Shown: in pieces, positions 1 through 12,396 of the stretch
Numbering within the stretch: position 1 is the stretch's first letter
Layout of the letters: every line of letters starts with the position of its first letter
NCBI GenBank assembly: GCA_963920705.1
Contig: OY987226.1
Coordinates: 8,496,501-8,560,500, forward strand
Direction: 5' to 3'
DNA length: 64,000 bases
Source of the DNA: Odiellus spinosus
Taxonomy: Eukaryota > Arthropoda > Arachnida > Opiliones > Phalangiidae
Notes under the pieces: model-generated
The model's database searches: none
Seen by the model: only the letters and a program-made list of their open reading frames with translations
Told to the model about the DNA's origin: nothing
Program-made: the position numbers and the translations under genes

Positions 1-732
1 TAAAGAAAGAAAAATCTAAAAAATAGGGTTATAAAATTTGTAATAGATTAATCTACCTATTTTCCAATATAAGGGCTGATGGGGGGGGGGGTTGCATTTT
101 TCTTATCCTTTAAATTTAGGGAGCCAGGGTTTTTTCATTCTTATGTTTTTTTTTTTTCTTTTAACATTATTTTGTCGATCGCATCCCCTTGTATTGATCG
201 CTACGAGGTTCCGGTTGAAGGAAAACGTAGTCTGAGGAACGAACGAACGATTTTTTTTTTTTTAAATGAAACTAAAATATTTTGTTGCCGCCCGAATAAC
301 TCTTTTAAAAGCTCTAACATGTACTGTATTTCTTCCGATAGATGTCCCTATTGACCTGATGAAACTATGTAACGTTAGGTAGTGGCAGTTTACGTTTTAT
401 AACTCGAAAGCACACTTTTTCTTTAATATACGCCTACATTGGCATGTGTCAAAGTTGTCAGGACTTTCCTTCATTTATAATGGAGGGTTTTATAAAATAT
501 TTAAGACATGCAACTAAAACAACGCCCTAGTCCGAACTTTCGATAAATGTAAAAAATAAAATTTATAAATGGAATTAGGGCAAAAATTAGGACCCGTAAA
601 TATATTTTAAATCATTAAATTCGAGCGAGTTCAACCAATCTTTGACGATGTTTAGCGTCGTCTGCAATTTTTTTCTCAGAACGTTTTTAATCTAACTTGC
701 AATATAGCCTTCGTAATGATTAAATGGTAAAG
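1..732. other. Intergenic, no gene seen
   Basis: AT-rich DNA with homopolymer T runs and an 11-base G run at 81-91. The short open frames here are low-complexity and show no recognisable motif. I see no RNA gene or repeat. Confidence 0.6.
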
Positions 733-911
733 TAGAGGTCGGGGTTTGGACAAGATAATTTCTGTTTGTTTATCTTTATTCATAATTTGAAATTATCCAA
801 GGGAAGTTTATGATAAATAAAATGTAATCGCGAATATTTATCTGATTAATATTAATAATTAACTGATTAACCAAATATTTATGGATTATCTTGTCCAAGC
901 CCCGACCTCTA
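733..911. mobile_element. Small MITE-like element with 27 bp inverted repeats
   Basis: A 27 bp sequence beginning TAGAGGTCGGGG at 733-759 returns as its reverse complement at 885-911 with one mismatch. The inner sequence is AT-rich and has no coding potential. The outermost TA on each side could be a TA target duplication, as produced by Tc1/mariner-type elements, but two bases are weak evidence. The size (179 bp) and structure fit a non-autonomous DNA transposon. The superfamily is not settled. Confidence 0.6.
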
Positions 912-1674
912 GGTACAAGTAATTTTCGTTCAATATTAACCCTAATTTCAATAATTAGTTTTAAATGAATTTGTGCATACCTATAAAATTTTGATTTTGA
1001 AAAAGTTAACTGGTATACAACCATAAATGTGAAATTTTTGGTGAGCTCTTAGGGGTTTAAAAAAAATAACTCAATTAGTCAGATTTTAAATAGAACTCTA
1101 CTGAAATTTGCTAGATCTGCCCTTTCGGTATATTCTCCGCTATACTATTCATCATATTTCTCATCATTTATTTATGGTTTTGTTGTATTTTCAGTGTAAC
1201 TGTATACTTAAGCTATAAGCTACGTTAATTCGGAAACTGTTAAGGTTCTCTTTTCATCGCTAGTGCATTTCTATCTTGAAAAATATATTTCCCATTCAAC
1301 TTTTAGTCGTTTCGACTGCCTACTACATCACTAGTACCGAATAACGATGTTCTTTTTATATATTCCACATCGCGAAGAAAGAAATCTCAAAAGAACCCTT
1401 CTAAAGAAAGAGAGAGAGATAGAGGGAGGTCGGGCTTCAGCGCATTTGGGTCAAAAAGCAGAAAACTATTTCTCACAAGAAATTATGAATCATGTCAGTC
1501 ATATATTTTCTTCGCCAAAATAGGTGTCTGTACCTCTCTGCTTATTTTCTTTATCACAGAAAAAGAAAAATGCTACAAGACGACTTGAGAAAAATATCGT
1601 CTAGTATTAATCAATAAGTTTACAGCTTGTATAACAACTTGAACTACTTATATAAGAAATGAAAGCATTTGATT
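912..1674. other. Intergenic, no gene seen
   Basis: AT-rich spacer. A purine stretch near 1398-1428 contains a short GAGAGAGA run. No coding signal or repeat structure was recognised. Confidence 0.55.
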
Positions 1675-2090
1675 AAAGGGAGAATGCAACCTAAAAACAA
1701 GTGATTTTTTTATCGATTCCTTATCATTTAAATAGGCCTAATTTAACTGTTAAATTTTTTAAAAACAAATATTAAACTAGAAATATATTTAAAACTTACC
1801 CGGAAAATAGGCTTAGCTGGATTCATAGAGATCACCTGAACTTCTAGAGGCAAATGACATTGATTGATGGCTCTTATATGGATGCAGGATTTCCATGATC
1901 AATGTCATTGGTCGCTATAGAGTTCTGGATATCTCCACAAATCCAGCTAAGCCTATTTTGATGTTTTTAATTTATTTCTAGTTTAATATTTATTTGTAAT
2001 TGGTTTTTTACAGATGGATTAGGCATATATAAACGATAAAGAATCAATAAAAAAAAAATCACCTTTTGTTAGGTTGCGTTCTCCTTTAAA
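1675..2090. mobile_element. Palindromic MITE, complete copy (family P)
   Basis: The left arm starts AAAGGGAGAATGCAACCT at 1675 and the right arm ends with its reverse complement (AGGTTGCGTTCTCCTTT) at 2071-2087. The arms remain complementary for most of their length: both carry the AAATAGGCTTAGCTGGAT block, left at about 1806 and right at about 1935-1960. A central segment of roughly 90 bp carries ATGACATTGAT/ATCAATGTCAT sequences. The element is almost a full-length hairpin of about 413 bp with no coding capacity. Half copies of the same family lie at 12227-12396 and 54394-54641. A TTAA on each side could be a piggyBac-type target site, but the 54 kb copy ends in TTTAGA, so the target duplication is unresolved. 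Confidence 0.75.
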
Positions 2091-2424
2091 AGGAAACATT
2101 ACACGTGCTGAAAACTCAAATTGATATAACGGTCTTAATTCACACTATCTGGAATCGTGCCTAATATGCCGTTTTCGTTGAACGCAAGACCAAGTTTTGA
2201 CTGAAAATGGGGCGATTAAGAAGATTGGACCCGATGTTTAAACTTCAATATATTTTAAGCGCTCACTTAATTAGGGAAATTTTAGACTGATATTTGGAAA
2301 TAGCAGTTTCAAGATGATTACGGTGATATAAACGATCTCCGGCCCTTTTTTTTCTCTCGTAAATAAATTCATATAGCCCATTCATCAAAATCGTAAGTGT
2401 AATAAGAAGTGTCAATTAAGAACA

Positions 2425-2438
2425 GCGCCATGTAGTGG
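2425..2438 (-). promoter_or_regulatory. CTCF-like core motif
   Basis: The minus strand reads CCACTACATGGCGC. This matches the published CTCF core CCASYAGRKGGCRS at 13 of 14 positions by my reading. Occupancy is unknown. A single 14-mer match with one mismatch is expected occasionally by chance. Confidence 0.25.
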
Positions 2439-4286
2439 AGTATGCCACGATACTGTATTTCAGGGCCCGTGATAAAAGATGCGCCCACATAAGATCACAT
2501 GGGGTTTGGGTGCCCTGCTCACTGGAGATTGGAGTATAAGCAGACGATGTCGTCAAATAGCTTTTTGTCATACTTATGTTTTATTATTGTACTATAGTCA
2601 AACATGACAGACTTTAAAATTATCCTTTAATTTATTTATTACTTATTAGTTATCAATCGTATATATAAATTACTGAAATTTCTCTTATTTTGTTCCTGAT
2701 TTAAATGATTTTTAAAGGAGTCTTGAGATACGGTGAACAGTACAAGAATTGAGCGTGGCAACGAACGATTTCTTACTCACACTCTTACATAAAAACAAAA
2801 AACTCAAGCTGACTTTGCAATGAAGATTAACTTCGCTTGTACATTCTAGCGTACTTGACCGACAGACAGACAATTTTAATAACCAAGGAATAGTATTACT
2901 TTTTATACGCAGGTCGTATTATTTGACCTTGACCTAGTTAAAGGCTTCACTTCATAAATGTGCACTAAAGCATGTGTAAAATTAAATCAATAGTTTCACT
3001 CAATCAACGCATTGCCGGTTTCAAGACAATTTAATTAATCGACGATAATTATGTAAATTTTTCAAACGAATTAATAAATAAAGATTGACTTTGAACTCTT
3101 CCAAGATCATAATCGAATAAGAAGAATGAAATATATTCACTAGACTAAACATTTTTCATCAAAATTTACGGCACGACCTTGGAAACATCCATTCCTTATT
3201 CTCATTGGATAATTTTCTTGCGCCATAAACCAATAGACTACCTTTTAACCCGGTAAAGTTCATTCTAAAGGCATAATTTACAGTCACCTATTTCGTTAAC
3301 GATTTGAATGGGTTTCCTCTGCTGGTTCATAAAGTTTTTAACCTATTAAAGTTTAACAACCGGAAAAAGAAATATACGTTGGGACGAAGGATAATTTTGA
3401 ATTCTTTTTTTCTTGACTACTGTATCCGATTGCCAGGGATTATGATCATTCGGGTACCGGGAGATAAAAAAAAATTAAACTCCCGTTTTTATTTCTGAAA
3501 CTATAAAGCAATGTAGAGAAAAAATTGCTCAAGGAGAAACGAGACTCATAGAAGTTTCATTAGTTCTCTTCAATGCAAAAAAAATTAAAAACAAGATCAA
3601 CTAGACAACATATAAACCCAAGATCTTTTCAAACCTTGTATCCAAGATCAGTTTACGCGGGGTTTTGAATGTAGTTTCGAAAATATCCACGCTACTTCAG
3701 CGCCGGCCAAGGCGAACTTGAAGGATTAGCGCTACAATAGAATTTGTCTGTTTTTCAAATTTTTATCAAACTTAGATTTAGGCAAAATTGGTTATTTCTT
3801 ACTAATTTCCTAGACTTTATATTCAACCTCTTCGATGTTTTTAACTAAATTAGCTTAACAATTTTTTTAAGGTGATGAAAACCACGAAATTACGAATTTC
3901 TAGTAAAGTAACAAATTTTATAATTCAATTTACATTACTGAAATGCCATTCAGAATATGATAAAATGTTACTTTAGTCAGTTTTAAGCTGCAGCGATTGT
4001 ATATGCATATATTACATTTCTTCTATATTTACTCAGAACAGTAACCCTAAAATCCCAAATATCTCAGAGTCTATAACTTTAAAAAAGTATTAAGGTAGAC
4101 GGTAAAATATATTATTTTTCACGGGCAGATTTATCTCATCGTCCATTGCCTATTACGCCACGCTACATTGATGCCCCGTTATTGGTCCTAGCTACCTAAA
4201 CACCGGATCGTTACAGTCCTCCCACTTTTTCTCTATTCCACTTTTATCCGCGTCGTTTTTTTAATGGCTATTTTTCTACTAGGGCA

Positions 4287-4298
4287 GCGCCATCTAGG
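4287..4298 (-). promoter_or_regulatory. CTCF-like core motif
   Basis: The minus strand reads CCTAGATGGCGC. The ten-base portion TAGATGGCGC fits YAGRKGGCRS at every position, although the upstream CCAS part is not complete. It lies in a GC-richer island. Confidence 0.25.
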
Positions 4299-4696
4299 AT
4301 AAGAAAAGGAACCCATAAAAATGATCGTTCTTTTTCTACCATCCATCCGTCCGTCCCTTACTACTTCGTTCGGTCTTCGGGCCTCACTCGGACGTTGATC
4401 GGGTCGAAGGGGGTCATCCGTTGTAGTCCGAGCGTTTCCGAAATTACCAAACTGTCTGTCGAAGTGAGGTAAAGAAGAAGAGGGGGTCGAGCCGAACCGA
4501 GCGATGGTGGACAAACTCGACTTGACAGCGACGAAGAGTTAAAAGCTTATAGGGACGATAGCTTCTTTCTTCTGCCAATCGAGATTGTCTAAAGGTTTAT
4601 ATTGGAGAAGGGGGATGGATGGATGGGAGAAAATGCGATCTTATATTAAAGAGGGATCGCGTCGAGTAAGAAGGACCCATTAATTTTCATTACAGT

Positions 4697-4710
4697 CCAC
4701 CAGATGTCGC
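4697..4710 (+). promoter_or_regulatory. CTCF-like core motif
   Basis: The plus strand reads CCACCAGATGTCGC, matching CCASYAGRKGGCRS except for T in place of one core G. It is opposite in orientation to the match about 400 bp upstream. Confidence 0.25.
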
Positions 4711-5309
4711 TAATGAGCCATACACCGGTTCCACCTCCTATCCCGTCTCTTCTTTCGCTTTCCTCTTTTACAGTACGTTCGTGGTATGTGAAGCAACGCG
4801 AACAAAGGTGGATGGCTTAAATTTCTCCGTATTTTCCTCATATACACTTGCCTCAAATAAGTACCATTCAAATATTCCTTTACACCCCTCAACTATGGTC
4901 AAGCTACTTAGGCGAGACCGTTCGACTAGCTCGATTCCATATCGTGATGTTGGGGGAAAGCGCGTTAGAAAGTTGATAACTTTGTAAACGTTGGCTTGAG
5001 TATGGTGGATGAAGTAAGTACGTTTTGATAATTTGAGGCAACGAAGCGACGATATGATGAAAGAAAAACAACTACGTCGCGAGTTAACTGTATTTAGCCA
5101 GCCTCATGGCTAGTAAGTGTTAGTTGAAATGTCTTGGATAAGCTAGAGTCTGTCCAGTTTATTTTAGTCAATGAATTAATACTGGGAAATGATATATAGG
5201 GAGCACCGTATGAAACTTTTCAAGTGTTAACTCGCTAACTGCGAATGGGAGGCATATTGGGTTTGGTTTAAATCCTGCTACATTTTACCCCCATTATTTT
5301 ACGAGAATA

Positions 5310-5319
5310 CCGCCATCTA
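5310..5319 (-). promoter_or_regulatory. CTCF-like core motif (short)
   Basis: The minus strand reads TAGATGGCGG, a full match to the ten-base YAGRKGGCRS part of the CTCF consensus. The flanking CCAS bases are absent. Confidence 0.2.
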
Positions 5320-8300
5320 TGTTCAAAACCAACGACGCTAGCCCGTCATCAACCAATTTTTGATGGCGATTCCTTTTATACGGTTTTAACAGACCGTTCC
5401 CGCCCGCTAACTCTCTGAAGTCTAAAAGGGCCCCCAGTTGATGGTGGGTATGAGAATGTTAATTCGAAGAGTTAATTAAAACCTAGATGGGGAGGGAAAC
5501 ATTGTTTTGGACTTTTCTCTTCCGACGCCGGTGTCGCGATAACCGCCCACTACGAAGCAGAATTATCTGACAATGTATGCCAACCTCCTTTTATATCGTG
5601 ATAGGACTACCTCCCCCCCCCCCCCGCCCCCGCCAATTTATGCTTGTATATTCCTTGTTTTGCACGGATGTATCTCGATAACGAATTATTTGAATGGGTT
5701 TTACCATCACAAACCAGACGAGGGTAAAATATTCTTTGCGATTGGTGTCAGGAAAATTTTCCAAATGAAGAACAAATATTAATTAAATTTTACCAATTTT
5801 GCGGTCGAATTAAAAAGGCTTTGTATTTTACGATATTAACAGGTGATAAAGTTCAAATAATGAAATTAAAATAAAGATAAAATTCCGTGCTTTTAAGACA
5901 TTTAGAGGAGCCTGAACGAAAAATAAGAGAACCCTATTTTGTTGATTTAACAATAAATGTTTGCGAGACTGTGGTTCCTTTTTGTTACGGTTCAATTTCG
6001 GGTTTTTATGGGAAATGAAGCGACCTTTTCTGGGAATTTGTATATTATTGGCATATAGCTGACTAAGAAGACTATGTTTCATCCACTTGAATTTCTCTAA
6101 TTATTTACTCCAGGTCATATTTTTGCTTAGTAATTAGAAACCCAAAAATTAGGTTATGGAATGTTATACTCTTAATTCAGGCTCCCTTTTATCAAAACGC
6201 GGTAATGAACGAAGGATTAACGAAAATAACACTGAAAATTAAATATTTAAATGAATCTCCAACTAACTTTCTTACTAGATATGGGTAACCAAATTGTCTT
6301 TAATTAAATTCGATTATTTTCCAAGAATATAGTTAACCATTTTTCTTTTAATATAAACTGGTGTGATCACTGGCCCAGAAAGCAATCTAAAGTAATATAA
6401 CTATGGCCAAAATCAGGTTGAAATCTCACCATTTAGAAAGCTAAGCCTTTCAATTTTATTATGAGAAATTTCAAGATTCCGACTGCAGAAGATCTTAACT
6501 TCCTACGCATCTTAGGTCTTTAATAAATGAAATTATATTGAGGCTAAATTAGAACAGCCCGATAACTCGTATAGATCTATACAGTGAATTAAGGCCAAAG
6601 CTGGCGTAGCATTGGGATACAATACGGAATGAAGCGCAACCGATTCAAATGCCAGTTTTACTATAAAATGAGTATTAGCATTACCGTTTTAGCCAAACCA
6701 CCCTTTTCATTTTAAACGCGCTTCCCACTCGAGACTAGAAATTAGGAGTCGAACCTGATGCCTGATGGGGGTACTCATGGACTATTACCTTAAAAGCGCA
6801 CTAGACCATTTCCTAACTAAATCGTTCCTATAAATAGTAGAGAAAAGCGCCGGAAAAGGTCCAGTATGCGGCCGTGCAAGCTAGGTTTTAATACTGATTG
6901 CAAAGGCAGACGTCACGCGGAAACAGGAGGCGGTAACTAGCCCATTAAATGTAATTTCGATTTTCAGTCATAATAGAGACGCAGAGTTCCCAAACCGAAT
7001 ACCCGAATATCGAGAAACGGATATATATATATGAAGGCAATTTCTAATTAAACTATATACGCTTCGCTGATTATGAAACCGATACCTTAACGTAGAACTA
7101 AATATACGCCCAATTACCCAAAGTAAACCGCAGGAATAAAAACCAAAAGTTTTAGGGGCAATCAAACCACACCTAAAGATGGAATCACTTCCAAATTTCG
7201 GTTTACTCAATCATAGGATATTAAATATATACCAACTTATTTTGGTAGCGAGTACAAACCTAACCTGCCGTTATCTCCATGATTTATTTACCTGAAGATA
7301 AGGTAGCCTTTACCTACGCGTTTAATGCCAAATTCAAGTGAAACTTTCTAGAAGTTATTTGATGACTTGGGGATAGCTACTGCAGGGAAGTGGTCTCTTT
7401 GTATTTGCTGAAACTTCAAACGAACTTTTGCTGTAGTATAGGAACCAGTTAGAAATCGAAATATCATCTATACCCGCTATTTCTGATAACGACTACTTTG
7501 CTCATAAATATTATTGATATTGTTATTTCACGGTATTAAAAGGATTATTTATAAAAATATGTTTTGAGAGGAAGAATGAAGGCTCCGATACTTCAAGGCT
7601 CCAATTCCTGAACGTGTAATTTCTAACTCGCTGTACACTAGTATTTAATCTGCGTTTTCGTTAAATTAACTTCCGTTTCGGAAGTTTTGAGGAAGAGAAT
7701 AAGAAAATGATTGGACCGTAAAAATTGTGAAAATATCTTCAAGTCAGTATATCGGTGTGTTAATTTATAGCGGCGGAAATTTGTTGCTACACGAAAATAT
7801 ACCACTTCCTTTATATAAATGGAATAGTGAAAGTACTTTTACCGAACCAATTTCCATATGTATACTTATTAACTATACAAGATTTCGATTTTATAAGCAT
7901 GACATTTCACAAGTTTGTCATACCCTAACAACAACCACGAAACATGCTATCCAATTTTGTAAAGGGTTCGCATTCGCAACGAAAATAAAAAAAGAGGCGA
8001 AGACGAGTCCTATCGGCTTACACTTTTATCCAAACTTCATATATATACGCGCGCAAAATCCCACGAACCCCAAAAATCGATCAGTTATCGAATAAAAAAT
8101 ATATTCCTCCTTGATGAAAGAAACGGTGAACTAAGGGAGGAAAGAAGGTCTAAAGGGGCGTCAATTACGCCCTCGCGTGGGCAGAAAAGGATGAAAGGAC
8201 TACTGGAGGGGGCATTATCCCCATGAACACAGCCTTCGTCTCCTTTCCCACTCTTCAGAGGTTCCCGATGGACCAGTAACAAAACGCAACAAGGAGACCA

Positions 8301-10793
8301 AGGGGGAAGAGAAGGGAATATCCCCCTAGCTAAGCCGATTTAATGGCTTAATAAGGAGGGAGGTACCCCCGCAATGTACCATGCCAAAACAACCCTCGGT
8401 AGGGTGAATAATAATAGCGTCACATACACACTGTCATGGGAATACGCAAAAAAAAGAAACCACTTTTTATACGCGATGGAAGTTAAGCCTCGGCTTCGTA
8501 GTATGGTGCCGAAACCCGGGAAAATTCTCCCTACCCAGCTTTTAATTATGAACGAAAACTCGCCGGACTCTATAGTATGTCCACTTCTGGGAGCCGAATT
8601 GAGTGTAAAGCCCTTGGGGAGGATTTCTAACCCTTGTCTAGAGTTTTACGTCCACTAAAACATGTTTAATTCCGGCTTGTTTACTGAACACACTCTAATG
8701 GATAGGGAAAAACGTCTTCGATGCCTATCATTGATTGAGTTACCGCTTTTTTTTTACTCATTCCCCACTTCTTACATGTTAAAGAGGACCTTCAGGACCT
8801 GTTGTTTTGCGGCTAAGAAGAACCCTCCCAAATTAGGGAGGCGAAAGACTACCAGTTTCCTAACCGATAATTGGGGGAAATTGCTTAATTATAGTGGATC
8901 TGAGGCTCTCATCTTTTATACGTTAGGCCGAATTGGCTGTATACGGTATGTTTGTGTACAGTTTGTGACCTAGATGTTTTACTAAACATTAAGGAGGAGT
9001 ATGACGCTAATGTTTAGAAGATGGTAGGAAATTAAATTAGGACTTCAACGTATACAAGTATATAGGTATAAAAGCGCAGTTACTGAATGCTATTACAAGA
9101 TGATTTGCAATATTTAAACAAATAGCCTTAACGGTTAGATAAACTTGTTTTGATTGTTCAATGAACTATATACCTGCATTATAAGAACTCCCGAGTTAAT
9201 TAAACATAAGGGTATATTTTAATGAACCAATACATTCCTTGGTTTAGATAAGGATTAAATTAACTCGGTGATAGCTTCACAATGGGCCAGGTTTACTATG
9301 TTACATGCAAATGCAAAACATCATTCATAATTAACTGTATACTTTAAGAAAGTTACATCACTTTAAATTTAGTTTAATATAATATATTTCTCATACCATA
9401 ATGATGCATTTTATGTAAACTATCTCGAAATTTAAAATTCTACCTTATTAAATCTTAATAATTATTATAAAATGTGGTGTACCATTTGGATCATATTTTC
9501 ATCATATCTCAAATGCGAGTGTAGTGGGTTTTAAGATTTCTCAACGAGAAAACATACCATTTCGTGGTATCGGCCTTAAAATTTGTCTTTAAAAATATAT
9601 CAGTTTCATAACACCTTTATCTTCCAGTACTAAGTCATAACACCACCGTATTATGGACACAGAATGAAATCGCTACACATAACGATCGGCCGAACTATTC
9701 ATCGAATCTTTTGGACTGACCTAAGAGTTTTCTGGTATACTGGGTAGTAGTGATTTAGGGGATTTTTCCTAGTAGAAGTATAGATGTTGCGAGGGAGGGG
9801 GGGGGGGTCTGAAAAAGATAGGCGAGGCCTATACTAATCCCTTAATACGGTCAATTAATCTTTATTTCCGCGATGGTTCTATGGCACCCTCTCGTCTAGC
9901 AATTCTCCTACAACCTTTTGCAGAAGGTTAAGTCTTTTCCACGAAGCAACTTTGGGCCCTAAAAGATTTCCTCCCTATAGGCCACTGGTGGGCTTATAAT
10001 CTTAGCTCCCGGTGTTTTTACCAACTCAATCCCAAGGATGAGATTTTTTTTTCTACATACCCCTTCGGAAATATATAGAAAGCTTTTTCCTACCTTGGCT
10101 GTTTCTAGAAGATGTTGCAGGATCGAGGTTCTGGGTGTTCGGTATTTTTCTCTCCCTATCCTAAGGAATTGAGCTTTTCGGGTGTGGAAGGCACCAAATG
10201 ACCGCTGGCTCGCCATTTCCGGACGTCAGATTTCCAGATAGGGGATACGATGAAACTTCTAGCATTTCTTCTCCTTCTCAACGATCCTCTGTTTTATAGG
10301 CACAGTGTCCATAAAAAACGAATGCGAGGCATTTGGTCGTAGTTCCCTTTCCTATATAAATGTAGGAAAAATATAGGAAAAATATAGGAAAAAATATAAA
10401 ACGGAGAGAATATGGTTAGAGTTCACACTCAAATAATGGTGAGAACAAATGAAGGATTACGCTAAGAAATAAACTGGTTTATGATCGCGAAAACGATTAG
10501 TACACAACGCGAACGCTTAAAAAGTAAAGATATTTATAGAAATGTAACCCTTTTAATACTTTAAAAGTAATTACGGATAGATGTTAGATAATTCATTCGC
10601 GAGTTTTGAGTTTTACCATGAAAAAAGTATCTAAAGTTTCATTTTCAATCAAGAATTTTGTGGGAACAAATCAAAGTTGAAGCTTAAATCACGCTTTTCG
10701 TTTAACCCACGTTATCAGGCTTCAAGTGACAGTGGATATCTTAATGAATTTTATATAATTATATTCAAGTTATGTTCCATGGTTAAGAATAAT

Positions 10794-11280
10794 ACTAGAT
10801 TATTTTTAGAAAAATAACTGCTATACTTCATGGAAATTTAAATAAAATCTGGGTTTTATTAATTAAAAATAAAAATCCTCATTCAGGAGCTTTCGGGTCG
10901 TGACCCTTCTTCAGCTGAGATTTTACAATACTAAAATAATATGCTACCCGTCTTGTTTTTTACATCGGTTTCAATTTAAAACAATACCCCTTTAGTTTTT
11001 AATTTTTTAAGTTCAACCTCCCCCCCCACCCGTTTATATTTATTTGCCCCTTATCCAAGTTCAATCCCCCTCTATCCCTTATTGTATATTGCTTCTTTAA
11101 ACCCCCTTCTATATAAAAAACGAGACGGATAGCATATTATTTTAGTATTGTAAAATCTCAGCTGAAGAAGGGTCACGACCCGAAAGCTCCTGAATGAGGA
11201 TTTTTATTTTTAATTAATAAAACCCAGATTTTATTTAAATATCCATGAAGTAGCAGTTCTTTTTCTGAAAATAATCTAGA
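10794..11280. mobile_element. Foldback element with ~169 bp inverted arms
   Basis: The left arm at 10794-10962 and right arm at 11112-11280 are near-perfect inverted copies. Shared landmarks are CTTCATGG, AAATAAAATCTGGGTTTTAT, the block CTTTCGGGTCGTGACCCTTC, and ACAATACTAAAATAATATGC. The roughly 149 bp loop holds a C-rich tract and no coding sequence. GGGTCGTGACCC inside each arm is itself palindromic. Long arms, a short loop and no transposase indicate a foldback or MITE-type insertion. No target duplication could be fixed by eye. Confidence 0.75.
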
Positions 11281-11345
11281 ATTTTATATAAGCTTCTCTT
11301 GAAAAGGCAAAACCAGAAGCTTGAAGAACTCAAAATCTCTCCCAA

Positions 11346-11407
11346 TAGTAGCTTTGAAATCTCAAAATATCTCCCTATAGTAGCTTTGAAATCTCAAAAT
11401 ATCTCAA
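11346..11407. repeat. Two-copy 32 bp tandem duplication
   Basis: The unit TAGTAGCTTTGAAATCTCAA plus the following 12 bases occurs at 11346-11377 and again at 11378-11407 almost unchanged. A decayed third unit may precede it. It makes the surrounding short open frame repetitive and argues against that frame being a gene. Confidence 0.6.
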
Positions 11408-12226
11408 AAAATCATAAACTCCTGTACACAAAAATGGCAAGTGCCGGACCCCTCGGAATTATAATTTTATGTAACCCCCTCGCGGAGGGAAAGATTGCAG
11501 TATTACCGGTCGCCGTGTCAATACCAAGCATGTGTTTTAATCAAAAGTTTACGTTTTTAACCAAATTTTCCCTGCCTATAACTAAAAAAACAGGTTTTCG
11601 CGGAACTAAAAATGCTAACAAACCAGCCGTAATTATTATCCCAATTTAAATAAATTCTTAATATAACCAAACCAAGTGATTCAAATAGAATACCTAAAAT
11701 GCTTATAATTTAAATCCAATCGAATCCGAACTTCTAATTATTTAATTTAGACTTGGACAGTGGCTGGCGGGATTAAACAGCCCTATAAAACTTTCGTGAT
11801 TTCCATCTGAATTACGTTAAGTCAAAATCGTTTGTCCAAAGTTTTGAACTAGAAATTGGTTTTACCAGACGCTCATTAGTAATAATTATGAATTCACCGG
11901 CATTTTCCCCTATATGCTGACTCGAAATTCCCCCGATATAGGGAGAAATAGTTCAAATTTTGAACCGCAAAAACCAAATAATAAATTAGAGAATATTTCG
12001 AAGCTACGTACGTGATTTACATTCAAATTAATTAAAGGGAACGCCCGGGCGGCCACCAAACCGGCGCAAATACTGTCAAAATTCCTAACCTGAATATTCG
12101 ATATTTCAATCGCGGTTTAGGAAAAGAGCCCGCGACGTTTCGAGACGACCAAAACAATGTAAAATGATTCTAGATTTCGCTTATCAAAACAGAATTGAAG
12201 TCTGGCGAGTAACCCCATAAAAAAAT
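11408..12226. other. Intergenic, no gene seen
   Basis: AT-rich spacer between the foldback element and a MITE fragment. I see no coding or structural signal. Confidence 0.5.
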
Positions 12227-12396
12227 GTAAAATGCAACCTAAAAAAAATTGGATTTTTTATAGATTCCTTATCGTTTAAGTAGTCCTAATCCAGCCAATA
12301 AAAAAAATACAAATAAATATTAAACTAGAAATAAATTTTAAAATCAAAATAGGCTTAGCTGGATTCATGGAAATCACCTGAACTAGCGACCAAATC
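12227..12396. mobile_element. Palindromic MITE family P, left-half copy
   Basis: The sequence follows the left arm of the 1675-2090 element: AATGCAACCT near the outer end, then the ATTCCTTATCRTTTAAGTAG and AAATATTAAACTAGAAAT blocks, then AAAATAGGCTTAGCTGGATT. It passes CACCTGAACTAGCGACCAAAT at the centre and stops. The right arm is missing, so this is a truncated copy. Confidence 0.7.

Larger units (their letters stand above)
2091..10793. other. Long intergenic region, no supported gene
   Basis: Mostly AT-rich. GC-richer islands occur at about 4200-5560 and 8100-8980, holding short open frames with no recognisable domain. A C13 run lies at 5613-5625 and a G11 run at 9797-9807. A short hairpin (CCGAGTTAATTAA against its reverse complement) spans about 9192-9270. 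A 13 bp unit (TATAGGAAAAA) repeats three times near 10360-10395. Four CTCF-like motifs are listed separately. Confidence 0.5.

Noticed and set aside
7727-8095. 122-codon plus-strand frame, the longest outside the named genes in this part
   Set aside because: Sequence has no signal peptide, domain or repeat that I recognise and its composition matches the AT-rich spacer.
8374-8973. Two consecutive ATG-initiated frames (94 and 103 codons) in a GC-richer stretch
   Set aside because: No recognisable domain, no splice logic linking them, and length within chance expectation at this composition.
11299-11649. 116-codon frame next to the foldback element
   Set aside because: Its start is a two-copy 32 bp duplication and nothing in the rest resembles a known protein.
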